Assembly: GCF_011046735.1 (NCBI RefSeq)
Contig: NZ_CP049258.1
Span: 1,032,001-1,096,000, forward strand
Source of the DNA: Nordella sp. HKS 07
Lineage (GTDB): Bacteria; Pseudomonadota; Alphaproteobacteria; Rhizobiales; Aestuariivirgaceae
Direction: 5' to 3'
Length of the DNA: 64,000 bases
The translations under genes and the position numbers were made by a program. Numbering within the stretch: position 1 is the first letter of the stretch; each line of letters opens with the position of its first letter. Below, one piece after another: positions 57,239-64,000 of the stretch. The notes beneath the pieces are model-generated. The model was not told where the DNA came from and did not search any database. It saw nothing but the letters and a program-made list of their open reading frames with translations.

Positions 57239-59341
57239 TTACGAGGAGCCTGCCTCGATCCCAGTCGTCTCGATCTGTGCGGGTTGCTCGTCGCTCCTGC
57301 CTTCCACCGTTCTATTAAACGGTCGGCGAAGAAAATGCGGCATCTCCGGCCAGTCATCGGCCTGCCGCTCGACACGGTCCCTGCTTGCCGTCACGCTCTC
57401 AGGGTCTGTCGGCGCTACCAGCGGGGTCCCCTTGAGATTTTTTGCGTCCGCACCGTCCGTACCGTCCGCGGTCCTGGATCTCAAGGAGTTGTCACGGACG
57501 ATCGAATCATCGCTCTTGCTCGAACGGTCCGCCTGAGCGGCGACCGCCCGCGCGCCGCCCGAACTGAAGCCGTTGACGGGATTGATCATCGGCCGATGCG
57601 CGGACGATGCGGACGATGCGGACCGTCGCACCCCTTCCTCGTCTGGTAATTGCGGTTCAGTCTTGTTGATGTGGATAGTGCGGGTCCGTGCTCGGCCTTC
57701 GCGGTCGAAACTGATCGCAACCCCAATCTTGCGCAGAAAGGGTGCTACCCGGCGCAAGCGGCCCGAGAGTGCCCGAGGACTGTCCGGCCAAGGCTTGGAA
57801 TTGGCGATGCGTTCACCCACAATCCCAGCCAGGGCGCCCAGAAGCTCCGAAGCGGTGCCCGTCCACTCCGTCCGTGACATCATCAACGTCCGCACGGCGG
57901 CGCCGATCGGATCCGCCTCGATCACGCCTTCCACCGCCTCGTCGCGGTTGCCCCAATAGGCCGACTCGAACGTGCCCTCGGGCCAAAGCCCCATTTCGCA
58001 GGCCCTCGCCCAAAGCGCGAAGTCGGCCATGCGCGGCAGCCGTTCGAGTCGGATGTGCGGCAGCATCGCTAGACCCGTAACCACCGCGTCAAGAAGCGCG
58101 CCGAGAATGCGCGGGCGCTCGGCCTCAAACGTTGCCCACAACTCCTGTTCGGGCCGACGGCGTTCCTCGGATATTGGTTCCAAGGTCAGGAGCAGGGCAC
58201 GGTCCGCAAGGTCGGGCCGCGTCACAAAGTCCTCAATGCCATTGAGGATCACCGGCCGGGTGGCGTCGAACAGCACCTCGTCCTGGTCGGTATAGAGCTG
58301 ACGGACTGCGAAACCGCCGCCGGTGGCCAAACGGCAGAACGTATCGGAAAGCCATGCTGGCAGACCCGAAACGTTGTCGAAGGCAAGCATATGGCCATTG
58401 CTTGCGGCGATGAACAAGTCCCGATCGTCGCGCGGCAAAGCCCGCAAAGGCGCGGTGTTGGGGTCGAGCAGTGCTCGCAGTAATGCCGCGAAGGTAGACT
58501 TAGCCGAGCCCTGCTCGCCGGACAATACCATCACCGGATAGGGACCGCGGTTGCGCAAGCAGGCGAATACCCAAGCGATAACGAGCACAAAGTCGCTAAC
58601 GGAGCGGACATTGAGAAACGATCGCAACGCTTCGACCGAACCACCCGGAATCGGCGCCGGTAGCGCCTGCATTCCGGCAGCGCGACGAAAGCGCACCGGC
58701 GGATTGGCAATTATCCGCCAGCCGTCTGGATCGATTTCAACCGCCTGCCATGTGTCGTTGCAGAGGTCGAGATAAAGCCGCCTGTCTTGCCCGCCAACGC
58801 GAACATGTACGATACGCTCGGGCGCATCGAAATGGGCCTTGGCCTCGATCACGTTGAGGGCCGATTGCAACGCTTCGGAGCTCGGCGCTCCACCAGTGGC
58901 CTCGAAAAAGCGATGGGCAAGCCACCGCCGAAAGCCCTTTCCGCGGATCGGCCAGGTCTCTCTGTGGCCGTTGATGTCGAGGTCGGCAAATCCGGTTCCA
59001 TCTGATGCGTGGAACAGTTCGGCCGATTGCGCGAGCTCGATCAGAGTGTCAGCCTGCGTCGGGGGGCGCCCGCCGGCTTCGCCGCTTTCCTCGGCGATCG
59101 CGTCATCGAGGGCCGTCACCCGGCATCCGGCCTTTTTCAATTGCGCCCGGAGCGATTCGAAGGTCGCGGGATGACCTCGCTTCATCGCGCTGAGCCGTTC
59201 GAGTATTTCGGGAGCAAAGGCGGCGCTGGGCTCAGCCCTCGTCCGTTCGACGAGATCGTCAAGCGGATTGCGGACTTCCTCCGCATCGACAATGGCCGTG
59301 CGGATCGCGTCATCATTTCCGGGAGTATTCGGAATACTCAT
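57239..59341 (-). CDS. D5-like replicative ATPase/helicase of a mobile element
   Basis: A 700-residue protein. Walker A is GEQGSAKSTFAALL near residue 275, followed by DDRDLFIAASNGHMLAFDNVSG and the SF3-like ATRPVILNGIEDFV segment. This is the motor part of phage and satellite primase-helicases; the primase modules are on separate genes just upstream. The last 110 residues are Ser/Ala/Arg/Asp-rich and probably disordered. It overlaps the primase gene by four bases (ATGA). Confidence 0.83.
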   Translation of the reverse strand: MSIPNTPGNDDAIRTAIVDAEEVRNPLDDLVERTRAEPSAAFAPEILERLSAMKRGHPATFESLRAQLKKAGCRVTALDDAIAEESGEAGGRPPTQADTLIELAQSAELFHASDGTGFADLDINGHRETWPIRGKGFRRWLAHRFFEATGGAPSSEALQSALNVIEAKAHFDAPERIVHVRVGGQDRRLYLDLCNDTWQAVEIDPDGWRIIANPPVRFRRAAGMQALPAPIPGGSVEALRSFLNVRSVSDFVLVIAWVFACLRNRGPYPVMVLSGEQGSAKSTFAALLRALLDPNTAPLRALPRDDRDLFIAASNGHMLAFDNVSGLPAWLSDTFCRLATGGGFAVRQLYTDQDEVLFDATRPVILNGIEDFVTRPDLADRALLLTLEPISEERRRPEQELWATFEAERPRILGALLDAVVTGLAMLPHIRLERLPRMADFALWARACEMGLWPEGTFESAYWGNRDEAVEGVIEADPIGAAVRTLMMSRTEWTGTASELLGALAGIVGERIANSKPWPDSPRALSGRLRRVAPFLRKIGVAISFDREGRARTRTIHINKTEPQLPDEEGVRRSASSASSAHRPMINPVNGFSSGGARAVAAQADRSSKSDDSIVRDNSLRSRTADGTDGADAKNLKGTPLVAPTDPESVTASRDRVERQADDWPEMPHFLRRPFNRTVEGRSDEQPAQIETTGIEAGSS

Positions 59342-60225
59342 TGCTCAGCCTCCTCGATAGGAAGCGCCTGACGCACCAGCAGATCGTTGAAGTCCATGCC
59401 TCGCGGCGGACGGGCAATTCGCACGCGCCGACCCTCTGACTTCCAGCGCCAGGCACAATCTTGCGCAGCCGCTTCGCCCGGATCGTCGCCATCGGCGAGC
59501 ACGATCACGTCGCGAACCTCGCGCGGCAGGTCGAGAGCGCGAAGGCCCGAGGTCGAGAGAGCAGCCCATGCCGGAAGGCATGTCGCCTGCATCACGGAAA
59601 AGCTGGTCTCGATCCCCTCGCCGACCATCAGGATGCGTCGGGGTTCGGCAAGACGGAGAACGCCGCCGCGACACGTTCCAAGCATCATCTTCGCCGGCCG
59701 AACCGGAGCTTTCGCACTTCCGTCGCGTGTCAAAAATGTGCGGTGAAGGCCGGTCGGCTTGCCATCAGTGCCTTGCGTCACCAGCGCCACCATCGTCCGC
59801 CAGACGCCACCCGCGGGATGCTTCAGTCCGGCATGAAAGCGAATAGAAGCCGGCACCGGAAGAGTGAGCCCTCGCGATCGCAGATAAGCCTCGACGGGCG
59901 TTCCCCCCGCCGATTCCGAGTTTCGCCAAATGGCAAGGGCCGCTTCCGTTCGCCTCATGACCGCAAGGTCGGGCTCGGGCAGTGGCTTACACAAGTATCG
60001 GATCGGCCGTCGCTCGCCGCCATCCCAGATGCCGCGTTCCCTAAGCGCGGCGATCACGCCGCGCTGATCGCATCCGGCATGGCAGCGAACCAGCACTTTT
60101 CCGTTTCGGGCATCGGTGATCGAGAGGCTCGGTGCGCGGTCGTCATGCGCCGGACACGGCGCCATCCAGGAGGCGCCGACTTTGCGCCCGCCTAGGGCCT
60201 TGGCGAGGGCTTCAGCGTGCATCAC
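59338..60225 (-). CDS. Toprim-domain primase-like protein with CHC2 zinc finger
   Basis: A 295-residue protein. The N-terminal zinc finger is seen in APCPAHDDRAPSLSI to VRCHAGC. A Toprim domain follows: ILMVGEGIETSFSV and DVIVLADGDDPGEAAA, with the expected Glu and Asp-x-Asp metal ligands. It should make primers for element replication. It overlaps both neighbours by four bases. Confidence 0.87.
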   Translation of the reverse strand: MMHAEALAKALGGRKVGASWMAPCPAHDDRAPSLSITDARNGKVLVRCHAGCDQRGVIAALRERGIWDGGERRPIRYLCKPLPEPDLAVMRRTEAALAIWRNSESAGGTPVEAYLRSRGLTLPVPASIRFHAGLKHPAGGVWRTMVALVTQGTDGKPTGLHRTFLTRDGSAKAPVRPAKMMLGTCRGGVLRLAEPRRILMVGEGIETSFSVMQATCLPAWAALSTSGLRALDLPREVRDVIVLADGDDPGEAAAQDCAWRWKSEGRRVRIARPPRGMDFNDLLVRQALPIEEAEQ

Positions 60226-60635
60226 GCCGCCTCAGCGGCTTGTGCGGTGCTAGTAACGCGACCTCCCGCCTCCTCCCGCCTCCACCCAAGAGTCCAGATC
60301 CTGCCCTCGCAGACGATCACAGGCGCATCCGGGCGTGCGGCAAGCCGGTCCAAACCGTACAAGGGACGTGGCGCCGGCGGCGCCTTCCAATGCCAGCCCG
60401 CTCGGCCATCAAGCACGCCATAGGTAAGCAGGGAGTATTCCTTTTGGCCGTCCGGCTCTTCAAAGCGGCATACGAGGAACAGAACGGCACCGTATGGTTC
60501 GCGGTAAGTCCATATATGAGATGGGCGGCCACGCCGCGGATGCTCTGGATGGGGCGGTGGCGGAACAGGCGCTGGCAGAATCGGACGCCACTCACCTTGC
60601 AGCGGGGCAAAATTGGTGTCCACGTCGTCTGTCAT
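60222..60635 (-). CDS. Truncated primase-like protein (N-terminal part only)
   Basis: A 137-residue protein. LPAPVPPPPHPEHPRRGRPSHIWTYRE and RPLYGLDRLAARPDAPVIVCEG are the segment before the Toprim glutamate in larger mobile-element primases. In those the next residues are usually EKAADAA. Here the protein changes to RIWTLGWRREEAGG and ends. It may be a truncated relic kept in the operon by its ATGA overlaps. Confidence 0.6.
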   Translation of the reverse strand: MTDDVDTNFAPLQGEWRPILPAPVPPPPHPEHPRRGRPSHIWTYREPYGAVLFLVCRFEEPDGQKEYSLLTYGVLDGRAGWHWKAPPAPRPLYGLDRLAARPDAPVIVCEGRIWTLGWRREEAGGRVTSTAQAAEAA

Positions 60636-60931
60636 CGCCGCGTGTCCGTGCCGAGCATATTGGCGAGACGGCGCGCCGCTTCCGCTTGCCGTAACCCTCC
60701 TAGATAAGCGGCAAGGCTCACCACGTCGCCACCCTTCTCGCCAGTGGCAAAGTCAGCCCAGCGATCGGTCGCGATATTGACACGGAAGGAACCAGGTCGT
60801 CGATCAACACGAGTCGGATTGCGTGCGGTGTATTCCCGGCCTGCCAGCTGTCCGTCCGGCAGCCACCGCCGCAACAGTACGGGCAACTGATTGAGCGCTG
60901 CGCGACTGATTTCGGCGAAATCGATGGTCAT
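60632..60931 (-). CDS. CHC2-like primase N-terminal domain protein
   Basis: A 99-residue protein similar to the N-terminal module of the mobile-element primases: LLRRWLPDGQLAGREYTARNPTRVDRRPGSFRVNIATDRWADFATGEKGGDVVSLAAYLG. The zinc-finger cysteines of true CHC2 are missing. It overlaps the truncated primase by four bases and probably acts with it. Confidence 0.72.
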   Translation of the reverse strand: MTIDFAEISRAALNQLPVLLRRWLPDGQLAGREYTARNPTRVDRRPGSFRVNIATDRWADFATGEKGGDVVSLAAYLGGLRQAEAARRLANMLGTDTRR

Positions 60932-60977
60932 GACACTTCCTCGTCGGCTATTGCGGTCCTGTGACGCCGTTTGCTCA

Positions 60978-61874
60978 TCAGCTCGCTCCTGGTTTAAGGG
61001 CGGCAGAAGCCCAGCTCTTAAGGAATGCCCGCTCGCTTGCTTCAGCGGTTTTGAGGATGTTCAACCGGTGGGCCGGCAAGTGCCGGTTGATGGCCTCCTC
61101 GACGATGTCGCGCATCGTGTCGGGCGGCAGGGCATCTAACTCGCAGGCGAAGTCATAAGGCCAAGCTCGGTCAGCCGGCGATTTGCGCTTGGGTTCGCGT
61201 GTCGGCAGCTTGAAGGCGTTGATCTGCGCGACATCGACAGCGATCTGTTCGAAGACGACCGAGACGTCCTTTTCTGAGGCGAACCGATTCAGCTTGTCCC
61301 GTAGGGAGCGAGCAGCGTCCCTGCCGGCACGGTCGAAGTCGCCCAGGTAATAGACATGGTATGGGCGTCGGTCGTGCTCGCGCGCCGCTATGGCCTCGAA
61401 GCAGAAGGTCTCCGACGAGAACCCGCGCGTCACCATCAAGGGCACGTCGTAGAGCTCGGTCACGGGCAAGATGACGCCGCTGATGGCGTCCTTTTCGCAC
61501 CATATCTCGCAGCAGCTGTCGGCGTCGATCCAGAGGTCCTTGTGGTAGGATGCCTCCGCCGCCGCAATTGCCGCCTTCGCCCCATCGAAGGAATGCGGCT
61601 TGAGCATCCACCGCGTGGCATCGGCAATCCAGTCATAGGACATGCGCCCTTGACGGCGAAGGGAGAGCACCTGGCGCTGCACCTTGTCATAGCCGGCTTC
61701 CGTCTTGTCGATGCCGGGGAGACCATGGACTTCGCACTGGTAGTAGAGGCCACGAACCGTCACAGGCCCACAGCGCTTCGCATAGTCGATCATAAAGGCG
61801 GCACGTTCCTCCATATCGGCCCGGGTGGCCCTGGAGCGCTTTATGGGGCTCGCCGCATAAGATTGGTGGGTCAT
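60978..61874 (-). CDS. Topoisomerase VI subunit A-like (Toprim) protein
   Basis: A 298-residue protein related to Spo11/Topo VI-A. GPVTVRGLYYQCEVHGLPGI gives the winged-helix region with the tyrosine pair. EIWCEKDAISGVILPVTELYDVPLMVTRGFSS and YYLGDFDRAGRDAA are the Toprim Glu and Asp-x-Asp motifs. There is no subunit B gene nearby, as is usual for this mobile-element family. Its role in the element, perhaps DNA nicking or processing, is unproven. Confidence 0.8.
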   Translation of the reverse strand: MTHQSYAASPIKRSRATRADMEERAAFMIDYAKRCGPVTVRGLYYQCEVHGLPGIDKTEAGYDKVQRQVLSLRRQGRMSYDWIADATRWMLKPHSFDGAKAAIAAAEASYHKDLWIDADSCCEIWCEKDAISGVILPVTELYDVPLMVTRGFSSETFCFEAIAAREHDRRPYHVYYLGDFDRAGRDAARSLRDKLNRFASEKDVSVVFEQIAVDVAQINAFKLPTREPKRKSPADRAWPYDFACELDALPPDTMRDIVEEAINRHLPAHRLNILKTAEASERAFLKSWASAALKPGAS

Positions 61875-62449
61875 GCCGCCACCGCCGTTCTTGCCGACGA
61901 TCTGGCCAAAGTGCCGGGGGCGATGTGGAGATCGAGGTTAGCTATGTCGCCATCGCCAGCACCCTGCAAAACGAGTCTAGGACGGCCGCTTTCATTTCGG
62001 GCGCCTGATGTGCCCTCGCCCTCGAAATCGCCCCCTACGGTGCGCTCCACATACCTGCGAAGGGCAATGCCGGCGTCACCTCCACTAACAGTCATGCCTG
62101 CGATGAGCTCGATGTCGCTCCTTATGCGAGCAAACGGCCGAACGACATCCCACATCTCGATCTTGCCGGTGAAACCCGTCGACATCAGAACCCGGGCGGA
62201 ATCGAACGGGGGCTCGGTCGAGGTTTCGACGATGACCATGCCATCCGGCCCGTTCATCCTGACCAAGAACCTGGGGCCGCGAGCGCCGTGGCCGCAAAGC
62301 TCGATCAAGACGCGAAGGGGTCGCGCCTCCATCGCCGGCTCGGTGACTTCCTTGCCAGTAATGGCGTGAGGGGTTTTTTCGAGACCATCGCGTTCAGGAA
62401 GATCGCAGACGAAATCCCCATCAGGCCCGCCTGGACCACGGCGGATCAC
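61871..62449 (-). CDS. Hypothetical protein of the mobile-element operon
   Basis: A 192-residue protein with no recognised domain. Segments such as RPLRVLIELCGHGARGPRFLVRMNGPDGMVIVETSTEPPFDSARVL look like an alpha/beta fold. It overlaps both neighbours by four bases (ATGA), which supports its translation. Confidence 0.65.
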   Translation of the reverse strand: MIRRGPGGPDGDFVCDLPERDGLEKTPHAITGKEVTEPAMEARPLRVLIELCGHGARGPRFLVRMNGPDGMVIVETSTEPPFDSARVLMSTGFTGKIEMWDVVRPFARIRSDIELIAGMTVSGGDAGIALRRYVERTVGGDFEGEGTSGARNESGRPRLVLQGAGDGDIANLDLHIAPGTLARSSARTAVAA

Positions 62450-62775
62450 TGGCCTCCCCCGCTCTGGGCCGCGGCGCGCGCATCAATCTCGGCGCGAGTC
62501 TTACCGCGGCGCCAACGACTGATGCCCGGGCTCGGATGTTCGGGCGGCGAGATGATGTCGAGCTTGATAAGACGGTAAAGGGTTGCCCGGCTGATTGGGC
62601 GTTGCCGCCCGCCGATCATCACACACACTTCGTCCGCTGTCAGAAATTCGCCAGGGTGGCCGTGATGCGGGTCATTGGCCGCACCGTTCTCGGCATTTCT
62701 CCGATCCGTTTCGGCTTTCTGCTCGGCCACACGTTGCTTGATGCGAGGGGGATCGTCGTCAGTTTGAAGGGTCAT
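62446..62775 (-). CDS. AlpA/excisionase-like helix-turn-helix protein
   Basis: A 109-residue protein. The HTH is LTADEVCVMIGGRQRPISRATLYRLIKLDIISPP, followed by GISRWRRGKTRAEIDARAA, the AlpA/MerR-like excisionase layout. In P4-like satellites AlpA activates integrase and steers excision. The integrase gene lies in the same operon, two genes upstream. Confidence 0.82.
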   Translation of the reverse strand: MTLQTDDDPPRIKQRVAEQKAETDRRNAENGAANDPHHGHPGEFLTADEVCVMIGGRQRPISRATLYRLIKLDIISPPEHPSPGISRWRRGKTRAEIDARAAAQSGGGQ

Positions 62776-62814
62776 GTCATCGCTTCATCTTGTTAAGAGG
62801 CGATGATCTGCATA

Positions 62815-63453
62815 TCAGCTTCGCGCAGCCCGTTCGTCTGACAAATTTCGCGCCATTGTTTCTTTCATCATCCGAACCATCCTGTTCCACACCTTCTCAA
62901 CGGCGCCCTCGGTCATGGGCGAGCCAATCTCAGCAAGAGCCTTGCTGAGAATCGAGCAGCCCGACATCACCGCTTCGTTTAAAGGGTTCCTGGTCGGATT
63001 GATTCCGTAGTCGCGGCAAAGATCCGCAACTAACATGCCTATGGTGACGTCTCGCCCTGCCAGGGTATATCGATTGCGACCTAGCTTTCGGTAGTTCGGT
63101 GGCCGAAGCATGGTTTTAACGACATAGGCGCGAAGTGTTTCGGGGACCGCTCTGCCGGACAGGATGTGATCCGCGGCTGTCCCCATAATTAGATCGTGGC
63201 TGAACTCATCTCCGCGGAGAGCATGGTAAATCCAGCCTAGCATCGCGCTTTCCGCTTGCTCAGCACCAACAACCTTGTGCATTTCCTTGAACAGCTCCAC
63301 GCCAGCATGGCGCAATCCCCGGCGACCATTTACCGGGTCCGGCCTTATGTCATCGATGTGATCGCGAAGGTAAGCCACGGTCCGCTTCAAGGCAGCATCC
63401 TCCTGGTCGTCGGATTTGAGCTTTGCGACCTTTCGCTTGTCTCCCTTCTTCAT
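62815..63453 (-). CDS. Hypothetical protein between integrase and AlpA
   Basis: A 212-residue protein with a basic N-terminus (MKKGDKRKVAKLKSDD) and a helical body. No family is recognised. Its ATG overlaps the integrase stop by four bases, so it is co-translated. Confidence 0.65.
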   Translation of the reverse strand: MKKGDKRKVAKLKSDDQEDAALKRTVAYLRDHIDDIRPDPVNGRRGLRHAGVELFKEMHKVVGAEQAESAMLGWIYHALRGDEFSHDLIMGTAADHILSGRAVPETLRAYVVKTMLRPPNYRKLGRNRYTLAGRDVTIGMLVADLCRDYGINPTRNPLNEAVMSGCSILSKALAEIGSPMTEGAVEKVWNRMVRMMKETMARNLSDERAARS

Positions 63454-64000
63454 GTGTCCGCCTTCCCGAGGAACGGCACCACGTTCGGCCGCGGCTCGAC
63501 GATGCCGAGCAGATGCTTCTCCCAGCGCTTGAGGGCCTCGCGCCGCTCGTTGAGGAAGGAATGCAGATCATAGACCTTGTGGAGACCTTGGACCCGGTGT
63601 CCGATTGTCATCTCAGCGATACGATCCTGGACCCCCAGCGCCGAGAGGCCGGTGCGCATCGACCTGCGAATGTCATGGACGCGCCACTCGGTAAGTTTGA
63701 TTTCCTCGAGCATGAGCGCATCCAACCGGCGCTTCATTTTGGAGAAGCCCGATACTGGCACGTCGCCTTCACCCCTGCGGCGCCTGCCCTTGAACAGATA
63801 TCCGTCGTGGCTCGGCAAGCCCTTGAAAATCTCGATGACGCTATCCGTCAGCGGGATCACATGCGCAGCGTCGGCCTTCATGCGCTCGGGCGCCAGCGTG
63901 AGCAGTTTCTTGTCGAAATCGACCTCGGACCACGTAGCCTCCGAAATCTCGCGCAACCTGGCGCCGGTGAGCGCCAGGACTCGGACCAAATCGCCCAATG
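63450..64000 (-). CDS. Tyrosine recombinase/integrase, cut by the window edge
   Basis: About 183 C-terminal residues of a phage-type integrase are inside the window. The catalytic set is visible: Arg in LTGARLREI, Lys in RMKADAAHVIP, His-x-x-Arg in VHDIRRSMRTGL, His in IGHRVQG and Tyr in KVYDLHS. The N-terminal arm and core-binding part lie beyond 64000. It should mark one end of the integrative element whose other genes run left to about 55 kb. Confidence 0.92.
   Translation of the reverse strand, partial: LGDLVRVLALTGARLREISEATWSEVDFDKKLLTLAPERMKADAAHVIPLTDSVIEIFKGLPSHDGYLFKGRRRRGEGDVPVSGFSKMKRRLDALMLEEIKLTEWRVHDIRRSMRTGLSALGVQDRIAEMTIGHRVQGLHKVYDLHSFLNERREALKRWEKHLLGIVEPRPNVVPFLGKADT

Overview
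The window is high-GC alphaproteobacterial chromosome, most likely from the Hyphomicrobiales (Rhizobiales). The evidence is the gene order bolA, J-domain protein, cobS, cobT, esterase-like protein, then rpmB, Suv3-type helicase, S4 protein, fdxA, carD, clpS, a block I know from that order. Aerobic cobalamin genes and rhizobial-type intergenic palindromes agree. The species cannot be named from the sequence.

Layout. (1) 1-3.5 kb: a partial gene, a ribbon-helix-helix protein, a small cytochrome c, a glyoxalase, and a Tat-exported gluconate dehydrogenase-type small subunit with its GMC flavoprotein, which is frameshifted in a G6 run. (2) 3.6-8.6 kb: core genes bolA, cobS and cobT and their neighbours. 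(3) 8.6-17.5 kb: accessory genes inserted in the core block. They include a giant SARP / alpha-beta hydrolase / cyclase-like / AAA-ATPase / TPR regulator split by one base, a DUF1127 peptide, a MaoC protein, two flavoenzymes, OsmC and a hexapeptide transferase. (4) 17.5-24.07 kb: core block rpmB to clpS, ending in tRNA-Arg(CCT).

(5) 24.07-53.2 kb: a genomic island that begins at the tRNA. It holds a degenerate tRNA-Arg, a HlyD-RbbA-YhhJ exporter, a decayed archaeal-type AdoMet synthetase, a Spy-like chaperone, YHS/DUF2933/DUF5676 proteins, two P1B-type metal ATPases, a membrane-anchored methyltransferase, an SbmA/BacA-like ABC protein, an MFS pump, a Crp/Fnr regulator, an ECF-type sigma factor, a DUF3302-HlyD pair, DUF305 and a Csp-type copper storage protein. 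At least six decayed genes lie among them. The common theme is copper or heavy-metal and envelope stress. Eight TTGA-N6-TCAA-like sites, four of them perfect, lie in front of the island units, and the island has its own Crp/Fnr gene. This makes a self-contained FixK/Anr-type regulon the most interesting hypothesis here.

(6) 53.4-64 kb: a second mobile module. A serine recombinase has clustered half-sites upstream. A tightly overlapping minus-strand operon follows: tyrosine integrase (cut by the window edge), unknown protein, AlpA-like HTH, unknown protein, Topo VI-A-like Toprim protein, CHC2-like protein, truncated primase, Toprim primase, D5-type ATPase, DNA methyltransferase and an HGG-motif protein. 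The gene content resembles a P4-like satellite or integrative element. No CRISPR array, rRNA or intact insertion sequence was seen.
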